Assembly (NCBI GenBank): GCA_022539475.1
Contig: VCMS01000092.1
Location: 124,001-188,000, forward strand
Reading direction: 5' to 3'
Source: Gracilaria domingensis
Lineage: Eukaryota > Rhodophyta > Florideophyceae > Gracilariales > Gracilariaceae
Length of the DNA: 64,000 nt
In this document: positions 22,343-33,400 of the stretch, one piece after another
Layout: every line of letters starts with the position of its first letter
How positions within the stretch are numbered: position 1 is the first letter of the stretch
Notes under the pieces: model-generated
What the model was told of the DNA's origin: nothing
The model's database searches: none
The model's input: the letters and a program-made list of their open reading frames with translations, nothing else
Made by a program: the position numbers and the translations under genes

Positions 22343-23050
22343 CTAACCAACCTTTCGAAAACCAGCTATGACATGGGCTGGGTTACTCGAGCCAAAGATG
22401 GCAGATCCTGCAACTGAAATGTTTGCACCGGCCTTCACTACTCCTTTCACAGTACTCAGTCCAATACCCCCATCCACCTGTATCCCTATTCTTGGGTACA
22501 ACCCCCTTGCATGTCGCACCTTATCAAGAACACCCTCCATAAACGCCTGTCCTCCAAACCCTGGCTCCACCGTCATCAACAATTACATGTCTGCAACTCC
22601 TTCCTTCATAAGTGCTTCTACGACCTTTATAGACGTATTCGGGCGCAACGCAACTCCAACCTGCATTCCCATCCTTTTAATTCGGTTACATAATTCCTTC
22701 AACACCACGTTCTCCTTTTCAGTTGGTACCTCGCACTTTTCTAGTCCCTTAGCCACACTCTCGATATGAAATGTGACTCCGTCTGCGCCTGCTTCTGCAA
22801 GGTCTTTAATCCATTGTCCAGGAACTGATACTATCAGATGACAGTCCAAAAACAATTTAGTATGCCTCCGCAACGCTTTCACAACAGGCGGTCCAACAGT
22901 AAGGTTCGTAACAAAATGACCATCCATTACATCTATATGCAGCCACTCCGCTCCAGCCTCTTCCATTGCACTCGCTTCATCTGAAAGGCGAGCAAAGTCT
23001 GAAGCCAAAATTGATGGCGCTATAATTAAACGAGAATCCAGACTGAACAT
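22343..23050 (-). pseudogene. RPE: Ribulose-phosphate 3-epimerase with one in-frame stop
   Basis: Encodes the TIM-barrel enzyme interconverting ribulose 5-phosphate and xylulose 5-phosphate (pentose phosphate and Calvin cycles). From ATG 23050: IAPSILASDF; the metal and catalytic block HIDVMDGHFV; DCHLIV; GADGVTFHIES; GVALRPNTS; then TAA at 22583-22585; and in the same frame MTVEPGFGGQAFM, the phosphate-binding IQVDGGI and AGSAIFGS. The full length (about 236 residues) and all motifs agree with the family. The single TAA occupies a hydrophobic position between ADM and LLMTVEP and removes the essential carboxy-terminal third. There is no plastid transit peptide, so the parent was probably cytosolic. 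The otherwise clean frame suggests recent inactivation, or a sequence error. Confidence 0.88.
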
Positions 23051-23509
23051 CGATAACTTCAGTAACGCCAAACCCGTCCTTCTCAGACACACCCCTTTTT
23101 TATACCTCAATAAAAAAGAAGATTATGGCAATCTGAGTGAAGCTATAGAACCCGTTCACGTCATTTATGAAGCCAAAATGGCTCCTTTCATCCTGTATTC
23201 AAGCTCCACGTAACTCGTACTTTACGACTACTTTACAACTCAGGTTCGAAATCAGTTTCATTCATTGTACACTTTCTACTCTTCCACCTACTTTTCATAA
23301 AACATCATCACTTTTTGTGGCTTGTCGTCTCATACAAGCCCTATCATTCATTCAGTACGATCACATATCATACATTTCGTTCACTAAGTGAACCATGTTC
23401 CCGTTCTGCGCTTCCCAACCGTTTGTACTTAAGTATCACTCTTTACCACAGCAGTTCTCCGCCCCATCTTCCATTTTTATCGTCACACAAAAACAATCGA
23501 ACACTTGCA
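23051..23509. other. Divergent intergenic region (RPE and ketopantoate reductase-like)
   Basis: About 460 bp between divergent starts, presumably containing both 5' regions. Only short incidental ORFs are present. No defined promoter element was identified. Confidence 0.4.
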
Positions 23510-24412
23510 ATGAACTCCCAGTCCGACATGCCTCCGACTCCGCCTCCGAGTCCCAGATACTCTTACGTCCCTCAGGCCTCATCTCCCGCCCGAAGAATTC
23601 GGGCCGTTATTGTTGGAAGGGAGCGTATAGGTACCATGCTGGCGAACGAAGAAGATACGGTCATTTCCGCACACGAATTCTGCAGCATGGCTGCTACCTC
23701 TCATCTTTCTGATGTACCGATACTAGTTTGTGGAAGAACGAACACCCTGGAGACCGTAATTCAGGCTTGCCCTTATTCGCTCAGAGAGAGTCTCGTTTTC
23801 TTCCAAAATGGAGACATCATACCATTGGTTTCGAAGCTCGGTGTCGACAAATTTTCAAAAGTTTTCCTATACGTTGGTGTCCCCTCAAGAAACGCAGCTT
23901 AGCAGGATGGTGTCACTCCTCAAAGTCCGGATGGTCTCACTGTCGCAACAGGAAAGTGGGCCTCCAATGTTGCAGACAGGTTTAGGTCTATGGGTCTCAC
24001 TTGCGGGGTTGTCGATGAAGACACATTTCTCGTAAGCTATTATGAGAAGCTCGTGTGGCTATCAGCTTTCAACATCTTCGGGGCCTCAAGAGGTTTCATT
24101 CCTATGGACGTAGTCGCTACGGAGTGCAGTACGGTTGTGCTCACAATAATGAAAGAGCTGTTGAAGATAGTTTCGCTGAAGACAGGTACTACTTTCAACC
24201 AGGAAGAGACCGTTGGGCGACTTCTTGCATATGGGAAAACTCTCGTTGGCTTCCCTACTTCTTTCCCCGACTTTCAGTTTAGGAACGCGTACTTCTACGA
24301 CTTTTCCCGCCAAGAAAGAAACATCGTAGGCGGTGACTCTGCTCCTTTTCATACAAACTACGTCAACGTTGTTAAGGAAAAGTTATCTCCCTCCCCATTC
24401 CCCCAGCTTTGA
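23510..24412 (+). pseudogene. Ketopantoate reductase (ApbA/PanE)-like protein with in-frame TAG
   Basis: A 300-codon frame from ATG 23510 with a proline/serine-rich head, then a Rossmann-type start (RAVIVGRERIGTML) where the second glycine of GxGxxG is Glu. PILVCGRTNTLETVI and ESLVFFQNGDI are consistent with the cofactor domain. TAG at 23900-23902 interrupts the frame, which continues as DGLTVATGKWA and VVDEDTFLVSYYEKLVWLSAFNIFGA, resembling the hinge and carboxy-terminal helical domain of the ketopantoate reductase family (Lys and Asn near the active site). The assignment rests on overall layout and a few motifs, so it could be another 6-phosphogluconate-dehydrogenase-fold reductase. The stop and the altered glycine argue for an inactive copy. 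Confidence 0.55.
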
Positions 24413-25038
24413 GGTTAGAACACATGACTTTTCGGTGTTGTAAACCTTTTACATATAGTTAAACATAAAAGTTACTTTATCGAAATGACCTGTTCCTATT
24501 ACATTACTTATATTGTTCGTCCTTCTGTGGTTCAAATATGCCCATTTGAATCCTACATCCCTTATCACTAATACCTGGCTAAGTTTTTGCTAGATGGAAA
24601 AGGGTCATTCCACATCATTAAAGTGCACGATACTAGTAAGGAAACAAGTACAAAATTGTGATATTTCTGAAGAACTAAGCCTTTGCAATACTTGGGGCAC
24701 CCGTATAAAGTAAGGTAAACCTTTTATGGGTTTCAACCCTTAATGGAGGTTGTTTTACTGATCTTGATTTCTAAGCTCATGTTGAAGATATTCATAGTTT
24801 TCTTTACCCACTTGAACCCGTACATATAATTTATGACTAAATCATCCTTTCTTTACTGGAAATCGATGCAAAAGCTTCTCGTCGTAGTAACGTTTTAAAA
24901 CAGTACTACAATACCCGTATATGGTCGTTCTTAGACTCTGTTTATATTACGAAACACCTTGTGAACATCAATCACATCCTTCTCATTGATATACCCACAC
25001 TCATTTGCAAAACGAACCCTTTCGAAAGCTTTCAAAAC
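24413..25038. other. AT-rich intergenic stretch
   Basis: About 620 bp of AT-rich sequence without recognisable coding, repeat or RNA features. It presumably holds the 3' end of the reductase-like gene and the 5' region of the HAD-like gene. Confidence 0.5.
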
Positions 25039-25911
25039 ATGTATAACTCAGAAGTTAGAGCCCAAGAAGTAACTCCTCAGCAGCTGGCTAACGAAATATT
25101 CGAAAATGGCTACGCCGTGATTAGTGATATTGACAGTACTCTGAAAAGAGCTGGGGAGAACATTCCTGCCGAAACAGTCAAATGCATGAAGTACATCAAT
25201 GCACGCGTTGGTTTCGGAATTGCTACTGGGTGAGATATAGAGGATGCCGAGAGTTTCATGGAGCACCTGGGTGGCTACACTTTTGGAATCTCTGGAAACC
25301 AAGGCGCACGGGTGAGATTATCCAATGGTACCGAAATTGATCAGGACCTTGACAGGGAAGGCTACGAAACATGTGCAGCCGAACTTGAGAGACTTGCACT
25401 CTCCTTAAATGAATCGCACGGACTTCACGAAGAGCGTCAACAAGCAGTGGTGAGCACTAGAAAAGACAGTGGACTCCCTAACTTCACGTACAATGGACTC
25501 TCGAAGTGGAAAACAGAAGTTAACTCCGGTATTTCAAAAGTGTTGACATCCTTTCCGAACCTGGTTGCGTACCCTCAAGATGAAAACTGTGATATAGGGG
25601 ACATTCGTTTCACGAAAAATAGTGGGGCGCTAGCCTTGGTTGAAAACGACCCCCGGTTCGACACACATTTAATCGCTGCTTTCGGGAATGCTTCCAATGA
25701 TGGGCCTCTATATGAAATGGCAACCCTGGCAGTTCATGTAAAGGGAGACGACCATCCAGCAGCGGTAACATATCTTGTTGATGGGGTGGAGGACGTGCAT
25801 GAGACCATCAGAAGGGTGGCAGAACTGTACGGGTACAGAAAATGCAAGTGTCAATGGTTTAGAAATGCTCTTGGAATTTGTTTCAAGTGCTACGATGCCT
25901 GTAATACTTAG
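25039..25911 (+). pseudogene. HAD-superfamily phosphatase-like protein (TPP/SPP type), in-frame TGA
   Basis: Begins at ATG 25039, or an upstream start at 24961 with 26 more codons. Motif I is present as VISDIDSTLKRAG (DxDxT intact). The motif II region ends ...VGFGIATG followed by TGA at 25231-25233, where the paralogue on the other strand has Gly, so GGA to TGA is a likely single change. Downstream, in frame: GISGNQGARVRLSNG, RKDSGLPNFTYNG, SKWKTEVNSGISK, and motif IV as AAFGNASNDGPLYEMA, in which the usual GD-x-x-x-D has lost its first Asp. The cap and length resemble trehalose- or sucrose-phosphate phosphatases, but the substrate cannot be inferred. Confidence 0.6.
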
Positions 25912-25963
25912 CTAGGATATCAGATCTCAGTAATGAAAGTGTCGTATATATCTCAATACCCTT

Positions 25964-26758
25964 TTATGATTCATGGTGGTTTTTATCGTGCTGCTTTTCC
26001 TCGTAGCCGTACAACAAAGCCACCAGCATAATTGTCGAATGTACATCCTCCACGCTTTCGAACAGGTTGTGTAATCCACCCGGGATACAATCTTCTTTGA
26101 CGTGTACGCCGTACACGCCTACCTCATACAAAGGCCCGTCGCTCAAAGCACTTCCGAACGTCACGACGTCATCCGTATCAATAAATCTCGGTTCATTATC
26201 CACAAGATTTTCTCCTCCGCTTCCTTTTGTGTATCGCTTGTCCACAATTTCGCAACTTTTATCGCCGGGATAGATAACAAACGCATCCATCTTCTGCAAC
26301 AGGTCCCCAATAGCAGAATCCACTTCTTCTTTCCACTGCCACAGTTTGTCGTACACGAAATTGAGAAGGCCACTATCACTTCTGGTCTCCACGAACTCCT
26401 TCTCATCATTATTCACAATACCATGCCTCCTATTCAAATCCCTTGCCAGGAACAGTAGTCCGTCAACAGTGTGGTCAAGGGTGTGATCATTGAATGCAGC
26501 CTTAATTTCCCTCTCGTCAGAGAAACGGAGGAAAGCTCCATGATTCGCCGACACACCAAACTTATAGTCTCCGAGTCCTTCCATTTTCCCCTCCACGTCG
26601 CCCACCTCACCCCCTGCGACAAGTCCGAAACCAACACGTTCGTCAATGAACTTCATAAACTTCACAACTTCTTTTGGAATTGACTCTCCTTCTCTTCTCA
26701 ACGTTCCATCAACGGAACGTAATATACCGTAACCATTGGCATATATGAACTTAGACAA
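25964..26758 (-). CDS. HAD-like protein, paralogue of the gene at 25039, nucleophile lost
   Basis: An intact 264-codon frame, convergent with its paralogue and ending 52 bp from it. Alignment of the two is obvious throughout: RVGFGLVAG, GVSANHGAFLRFS, RSDSGLLNFVYD, LWQWKEEVDSAIGDL, ESVEDVHSTI. Motif I reads LRSVDGTLRREG, so the first Asp of DxDxT, the catalytic nucleophile, is Ser. Motif IV reads TFGSALSDGPLYEV with one Asp. If expressed, it is probably catalytically dead as a phosphatase and may be a binding or regulatory relative. It is the only gene of this cluster without a disruption in the frame. Confidence 0.6.
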   Translation of the reverse strand: MSKFIYANGYGILRSVDGTLRREGESIPKEVVKFMKFIDERVGFGLVAGGEVGDVEGKMEGLGDYKFGVSANHGAFLRFSDEREIKAAFNDHTLDHTVDGLLFLARDLNRRHGIVNNDEKEFVETRSDSGLLNFVYDKLWQWKEEVDSAIGDLLQKMDAFVIYPGDKSCEIVDKRYTKGSGGENLVDNEPRFIDTDDVVTFGSALSDGPLYEVGVYGVHVKEDCIPGGLHNLFESVEDVHSTIMLVALLYGYEEKQHDKNHHES

Positions 26759-27123
26759 GGTATTGGGTTAAATTTCCGCCAAGTCTCTCTGTTCCTCTGC
26801 TAATTTTCCTGATACAGTCACCATACTGCCACAAGTACCGAATGGGCAGGAACTGCATAGACTTCTCATCTTCATACTTCTCTTCAAACCAACCTTAAGT
26901 GCAGTTTCAGAAGTAGTAGGACGCTTCATGTTCAATTGCGAATTGAATGGTGCCACCAATGATGATAACGATACCAAGCATGTTCCAATTGGATGCAACA
27001 GGATCAAAGACATATGACATTTGTTCAATTACCAGCCTGCCGCACCTTTTCTATGTTCATATGTATAGACTTGTAATAGTATACTACTCTTAATACTCGC
27101 AAGACACTCATAATTATTCTCAT
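26759..27123. other. Intergenic region with short ORF remnants
   Basis: A minus-strand 86-codon frame (26768-27028) overlaps another short frame with a hydrophobic run (WNMLGIVIIIGGTIQFAI at about 26945-27000). Neither can be assigned. The hydrophobic run might be a leftover membrane segment. Confidence 0.3.
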
Positions 27124-27152
27124 TCATCCACTTCGAGGCGCTCGCAGCCTCA

Positions 27153-28172
27153 TTATTGGCAAATCGTCATCACTACTACTCTCGAGCACTTCGGTTCTAC
27201 CGGCGTCCGCTTCCACACCAATCTCCACGACCACTTGGTCTTCGTCCATGTCAACCGCCCACCCTCCTTATCGGACAACAGTTCATCCTCCGACTCCTCC
27301 TCCTCGTCACCATTGACAAACGTGGGTCGGAAATCCCGCACCCGATGAACAGCATCAGGTAGTGCGTAGCCCTCTGGTACCATGTACATGTGGTATCTAA
27401 CCAGCAAATCCATAAACTCGGGGCTATCCACCTTGTCCTTCCCACTTGCTCCAGCATGTGTCACATCACCACGGCCCACGAACACAGAGTACAGTGGGAT
27501 GATTATCTTCTTCGCTGGATACACCTCCGACATCACTCGCAACTGTTGGTTGTTCATCCCCACCAGTTGATGGCTTCCAGCGCTCACCCAGAGAGGAAAG
27601 CCCTCTTTCCCAGAGGCCATTACAAAGTACAGCCGTCCAGCATTGGTCCTTTCTCTCGTCTCCAGAAATCGACCACCAGTTTTCGGGGTGTACATCTTCA
27701 CAGCTTCCCTTTCATTGTCCCATAGTACCAAAGCCGCAGCAATTGTACCCATTCGAACATCAAGTAAAGCTCGCGACCTTACAACCCACCTGAGCTCCTC
27801 ATTATCCTCCGGCTTCTCCACCGTACCCCAACGTGTCGACATCACTCTCCCCTCAAATGGTTCATCGCTACCGTCCTTCCATCCTTCATAATCGTTGATT
27901 ATTTGAACAAACGACTTCTGTTCCTCCCCTTTCCGTATATCCGGCATCACTCCATACTCATTCTCGAAGAAGTCCACCAACTTCCTCGACACATCTTCGA
28001 ACTCCCGGACTTCTCCCAACTCCTCCCATTTAGGGACAACATTATCCGTCGCAAAGCCATCAAGCACGCAATATCTATTCTGCCTTAGCTCAGCTTGCAT
28101 TCGGATGAAGACCAATTGCCCAAATTCGTCATGCTCCTTCGCAGCAACCCACAGCACCTCTTCATCATCCAT
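27153..28172 (-). CDS. Unknown protein, possibly Fe(II)/2-oxoglutarate oxygenase-like
   Basis: 339 codons from ATG 28172. The amino half is charged (VLDGFATDNVVPKWEELG, DVSRKLVDFFENEYG). The centre has WVSAGSHQLVGMNNQQ and IPLYSVFVGRGDVTHAGASG, a layout reminiscent of double-stranded beta-helix oxygenases (a SH...N segment followed by a strand and H-A-G), but the HxD...H triad is not clear, so the family call is tentative. An acidic tail follows (DEEEESEDELLSDKEGG). Near 27262 the remaining codons are unusual in this frame, while the next frame continues acidic (DMDEDQVVVEIGVEADAG, then SSSDDDLPIM) to TGA 27124, so a one-base slip in GGGTGGG is likely. The start codon abuts retroelement sequence directly, leaving no visible promoter of its own. 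Confidence 0.4.
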   Translation of the reverse strand: MDDEEVLWVAAKEHDEFGQLVFIRMQAELRQNRYCVLDGFATDNVVPKWEELGEVREFEDVSRKLVDFFENEYGVMPDIRKGEEQKSFVQIINDYEGWKDGSDEPFEGRVMSTRWGTVEKPEDNEELRWVVRSRALLDVRMGTIAAALVLWDNEREAVKMYTPKTGGRFLETRERTNAGRLYFVMASGKEGFPLWVSAGSHQLVGMNNQQLRVMSEVYPAKKIIIPLYSVFVGRGDVTHAGASGKDKVDSPEFMDLLVRYHMYMVPEGYALPDAVHRVRDFRPTFVNGDEEEESEDELLSDKEGGRLTWTKTKWSWRLVWKRTPVEPKCSRVVVMTICQ

Positions 28173-30026
28173 ACCTGTCGGCCGAGTACGAGGATACTGA
28201 ACTGGTACTGGCCAGTAGCCTCAGTTTTGCATCCAAACTGGAGCAGACAGTTGCATCTCCAAGCGAGTCGATATACTCGTCCATACGATGTATGGGATAC
28301 ACTTCTTTGAAGATGACATTGTTAAGGCAACGATAGTCGATGCAAAAACGCCAGGACCCATCGGGTTTCGGATCCAGTACATCAACGTTGGCCAACAGAA
28401 CCCTGAAGGGGTGACCGTCAGAAATCTGTACGAGTCTGTTTACCAACGCGACTTGATACCTCTCATAAATTGATTTCAATGGTTGAAAGACCCGCAAACT
28501 ACGCGCTGCACCAATGACGTCAACCCACACTTGGGATTCTGGCGGAATAGGAATACCCTATGAGAAATTTTTGGAAAAAGGGGAGTGCAATTTGAGGTTG
28601 GATGGCACCAATGGATGATACATGGATACCAAACGGATGGCGCATTGAGTGCGATCAATGTGCGATTGCAGCTTACTTTCGCGGTGTCACATTGGAGGAC
28701 GCCCGCTAAGCACTTGGAGCGCACTTGGAGTGCACGCGATACATGTTGTACTCCGTCTGCGCCCACATTGTCCGCATTTCGCCCCCCACGACCTCAGTTT
28801 GCACTCCACGCGCACTCAAAATAATGAAATAAACTATAAAAGTATTAAAATGCCCTGCCAAGGGTGTCACATTGGAACGCGGATGGCGTACAGGCGGAGT
28901 GCCGTTGGAGGCTAAGCACCCCAAAAGACGCACTCCATATGCACTCACAAAAATGAAACAATTTCTTGTAGGGATAGCACGGGTGACGCGGAGTTTTGGC
29001 GACTCTTTTGGAGGTGTGGAATCCTGCAGCGCAGCAGTTAATGTAACCAGCTTTGCTGAGGCCCTCTGCAGAGACCGGCGAATAATCGGCACAGTAGATC
29101 CATCTGCCATAGTTACCTCCCGCGCACCTGGCTTAATGACTTCAACATATCTGTCACAGAAGTAACACCCTAGAATGACAGGGGCGGCAAGCGTTTTGCA
29201 AACGATGAACTGAACCCGTTCGATACAGTTAGCGATCCTGACAATCAGTCAAACCAGTCCAGTCGTTTGTAACGGGTTATTATTAGCGTCTGCCACGTCT
29301 ATGACGGATCCATGGCAGACTCAACAACAGATTTCCGGCGAAAGTAACGACTCAACAATGAAGTGGGGGCCAGCACCTGTGTCCAAAAGAGAGAGATGAC
29401 GCACCATATACTGGGTGCATAGGCCAAAGTCAGCAAAGATCTTGTAGTTTCGCTTGGCCTTTACCATGACTCGATACGGGACCCGGTTGTTCCTGAACCG
29501 AATCTACTGGCGACGCAACACACCAATGGTGGTAGAGTCCGCGTCTGAGACGGTCTGTTTCCTCGAAATCATTGTGACCTGAGAGCGAGGCGGGAACGCT
29601 TCGGGCGCCGTAGACCTCTACTTGGGCGCCTCTCCATTGGGAACTCCCATATTCAGTGTAATTGAATTCCATCCGTTCTAACAGGAACGGCGTCCCGCGC
29701 AGCAGGAAGTTGACCAGATACCTGTGGAACAGCCGCAGAACTACTTGCAGCAGCGCTTGCCGCCACGGCCTAAGACGGTGAAACGCTGACCTGGGCCCTA
29801 CCAGAGTGTAGCAACGCACCCAGTTCTGCAGCAGAAACCCGTCTGGGATGCTCCGCTTCCGCACGCAGATATGCGGTTGTGGGCACAGTAGCCTGTTGGG
29901 CGGAGGTCAGCGCTTCAAAATTTGCGATAAACGTGGGCATTTCTCTCATTGAGAGGTTGCAGTTCGGAGCTCCATGTCCACGTGCGCAGCATTGTGTAAC
30001 AGATCAGCGCGGCTCTTCCGGTTTTC
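28173..30026 (-). pseudogene. Gypsy fragment: gag carboxy terminus, protease and RT start (probably element C)
   Basis: Read on the minus strand, it begins in gag with a knuckle-like CCARGHGAPNC (near 29975) and TVPTTAYLRAEAEHP, passes a gag stop near 29645 with a GGGAGTTCCC block as in A and B, and continues into protease (LSLLDTGAGPHF near 29370, APVILGC, PIIRRSLQRASAK). It is interrupted by a MITE (28556-28973), resumes as ESQVWVDVIGAARSL and LRVFQPLKSIYERYQVAL, skips by deletion to DGSWRFCIDYR, MDEYIDSLGDA and a frameshifted LDA...GYWPVPV, and stops at 28173, the base before the ATG of the next gene. Several in-frame stops are present. Its strand, order and complementary break in gag fit the missing middle of element C. 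Confidence 0.8.
28556..28973. mobile_element. MITE with 14-20 bp inverted termini, Harbinger-like
   Basis: 418 bp flanked by ATA (28553-28555 and 28974-28976). Left end CCCTATGAGAAATTTTTGGA, right end (reverse complement) CCCTACAAGAAATTGTTTCA, 17 of 20 matching up to small indels. Removing it with one ATA restores the protease codons of the host retroelement (RAIP followed by IPPES). A 3 bp duplication and size suit a PIF/Harbinger-type MITE; a transposase remnant of that superfamily lies at the right edge of the window. Confidence 0.7.
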
Positions 30027-30416
30027 CGTGGGTCTTGCATCTTCCCCTGGTATAATTCTAAGGTTGTCATGAGGTACGCAGTAGGTAGAAAAATAACATG
30101 GAGTATACGTCCAGCACACTACCTGCAGGGCATCTAATGGGACTCGATTCTAACACCCCTCAGCGTGTGCTGCAAGCTGTTTTGCACTATCCAAAAATAT
30201 GTAATGTTTGAAGCACCATTTCCTATTTTTGGACGCTGTTTACCACCTTCTCACCTACAAACTGCGGCTCAATTGACCCTATTGTGTCCCTAAATAGAAG
30301 GAGATCCTGTTATCACATGGGCAGCCATATCAGTTTTACTTGAGGTGTTTGCTACTCACACAAAGAACTGAACTCAATATTTACTTTGCTTCTGATCTGA
30401 AGCGAACATCAGATCT

Positions 30417-33400
30417 TTATCTTCTTCCAAAACCTCTCAGCAATCTATTCACATTATCGGCTGATCGACAATCGCTCTTCAGCAAATTGTGATACCTCAT
30501 GTTATCGTCAACAAAGTAAGTTCTCATTCTGGTCTTTGCTCTATGAGAGCCATGTTCAGTATAAGCACGCTGAATTACCGTCAGAAGACGTTTGATGATG
30601 GAAATATCCTCAAAGGAAGATGCAGTGAAGGCTTTCCCGGCTTTCCTTTCAAAAAAGATCTGATTTTCACTACCCTTTCCAAGATTCAGTGTCCAATCTA
30701 TGTCTGCGAGAAGATATTCTCGCTTAAAGGCATCATTGACAGGGAACTTGCTGCTTCCATCGAAATTCGAAAGGTCCACCTGAAGAATGTATCGCAGTCT
30801 GCCGTAATACCCGTCTACCATGTCTCCACCATCGTTCATCTCAACAGCAATTACCCAGTCCCACCTTCGATTCCTGATCTTACTTCTCGCGTTTCCATGT
30901 ACATCAAAAGAACAGCCAATGTTATCCATACCATGTCTGTCTACTGGCGCAGAAGATGATGACGACGTTCGAATTCCAGAGCACACAAGCAGCTCGTTTA
31001 CAGCTGTTGCTAATGCTTCGACTTCAGGGTCTGTAATTGTCTCAAACTTACGACGTAGATAGTGAGAGAAATGGCGGCGAAATCTGACACCATATGCCGA
31101 TCCTCCCGGGAACTGAAGTCTTCGACACGGGCCCCGGAGAGTGGCCACATCGTTATCGCGCTCGACTGCAGAACTCTGCTGAAATGGTTCTTGAAAAAAG
31201 TACCTGTATGACTCTCTGGTCTTTTCTCGCATAAACATGGACTTCGCTGCTCGGTTTTTTGCCGTCCGTCTATGCTTTATCCATCCAATATATCTCTCAA
31301 CCCAGTACTGAGAAACGCCAAGAAGCGGGCCATACCTTTCCATATCTTCGTGGAGATGTAAGAGGCAGTGAAACACTGAGGTGCACCAACTTATTCTGTT
31401 GGGCAGGAAGCGATAGAAAGTGTTCTCAAAAAACTCAAAGAAGGTGAAGGCACTCTTTCGCACATTATCAATGTCTTCTTCCGTGACAACAGGTCTAGAG
31501 CACAATTCATTGAGATTGGAAAAGTTTTGAAGCCCTTTCATGACAGTAGAGGGAAGAAATTCATCGAGTATGCTAAGCGCATGGTACGAAAAGAAGCTTT
31601 GAACAGCGTGTGCTTTCCAGTTAGAAAAGCAAGAGATAGAAAGAAACTTTTCGTTCATAACCGTATTTGTAGTACATCGGTACATGTTTTCCAGTCCCCT
31701 ATCACATCTCTGGATAACGTCCAGAGAAAGATGAAAAGCATCGTCCACATCAGAGGTCATTCTCATCAACAATGACTTCCCAATGTTGCAAAACAAATGC
31801 ATTGGATCATTTGGGAACGAATTGAACGGTTTTACCTCTGGCAGAGCAAGTACTTTACTCTTCCTAGATATGCCTGATGCTGTTTGGACCGCTTGTAGCT
31901 CTTTCTTCGTAGAGCAACGAGATATAGTTTAGAACACCTCGTTGGTATCACTTTCTGTTCGCTTGGGTGGGTTTCTAGGATTGTATACCACGTGAAGTCC
32001 TCTATTGTTCCTTGCAACTTGGTCGCGAACTTTCGATGGATAGTAGTAATGCTTGGATTCCTCCACCCATGTGCCTTGGCAGTGACAATTTCTGCATGGT
32101 GACTTTCCATTGTGATCTTGAAGACCTGCGTCTTTTGCAATTGCTGGTTGGTCACCGGAAAAGTATACAAGGTGAAAACGCACAGACCGCTCTACTCCGT
32201 CGAATAAGATAAGTTTATTCTCTTCCTCGTCAAAAGATCTTTGAAACTCTGATATTAACGGTCTCAAAAATGACACAATATCCTTCGGAGTCCCAGGTCC
32301 GGGTGTAAACATCAGAGGAACAATATTCTGAGTGAAAAACCTTCGTTCCGGGGAGAGGTTTAGATTGAGAGCGGGAACAACCCATGTACTATAAGAAGTT
32401 GACCTGTACACATCGAATCCATCTGTCGAAACGGCAAAGAAAAGATCATAGCGTAACTGGTCATCTCCGAACTTTTGACGAAGAGAATCAAAGTAAGACC
32501 CATCAAGAAAGTCTGTTCTTGCCTCAGAATTTAGAGAATGATTCCACCGATATTCGTAAAAGTCGTTACATGTTGCTTCTTGTCCGACTGCAATTGCGAT
32601 ACGATGACGTAAAGAGAGATAGTAAAACGGTGCACCTTCTTCTGCGTTTGGAGCAGACAGTTGCTTCTCACATACGGCACAACATGTTGGGATTCGTTCT
32701 CCTCTAAGACTGGTATAAGCACTGTGACCAGGACACATATAGTACTTTCTGACAGCTTCGGAAATAGTGGAGTGTCGATCCATTGTGGAAACTATTGTGC
32801 GCCACGACCTGCACGGTGACTTGAGAGCTGGTAGCTGTAAAATATCATTCATTACCGCTTCCGATACTCCGTGATCAATGAAGATTCTCAGAACTTCCCT
32901 ATTGTTCTTGATCCAGTCAAATGTAAGGTTGGACTCACTTTGGTTGATGCCACTGTTCAGGATACCGTGACTCAAGGGGTAGGGAACCAAGTGTGCAGTA
33001 TCTGGCAAAGAGTGTGGCAAGGGGTTCATTGACACCATTTGCTCAAGGGCATCATTCTCCTGTAGCAACAGATTCTGCTCCGCATACTCCATAAGTTGGA
33101 CATCTAAATTTGCATCGGTTTGGAAGACAGCACTCATCTGGTCTGCACAATGTTGTTCACGAGATATTAGAGTTTTAGGGATATTGTTGTTTTCATTCCT
33201 TCCTTCATTCCCTGCTTCATGTGCCTCTGGGCTGTTTGCAAACTTCCAGGCAGTAGAACGCTCGACGTCAGTGCCGTGATCGCTCAAAGTCTCGAACGGA
33301 GTGAATCTTCTTCGGATCTCTTCTGCTGAGAGTGCCTTAGCGTTAAACCCTTGTCTAAAGGGACCCCTTCCGATATTATACCGCTCTTTGTTGGCTGCTC

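Noticed and set aside
30036..30060. Reading IIPGEDARP just left of the 9-mer as the natural continuation of gag (equivalent to RPGWKDT)
   Set aside because: It would place the break slightly further right, but the gag join through the repeated 9-mer keeps PGWVDP and the frame without duplicated residues. The alternative cannot be fully excluded.
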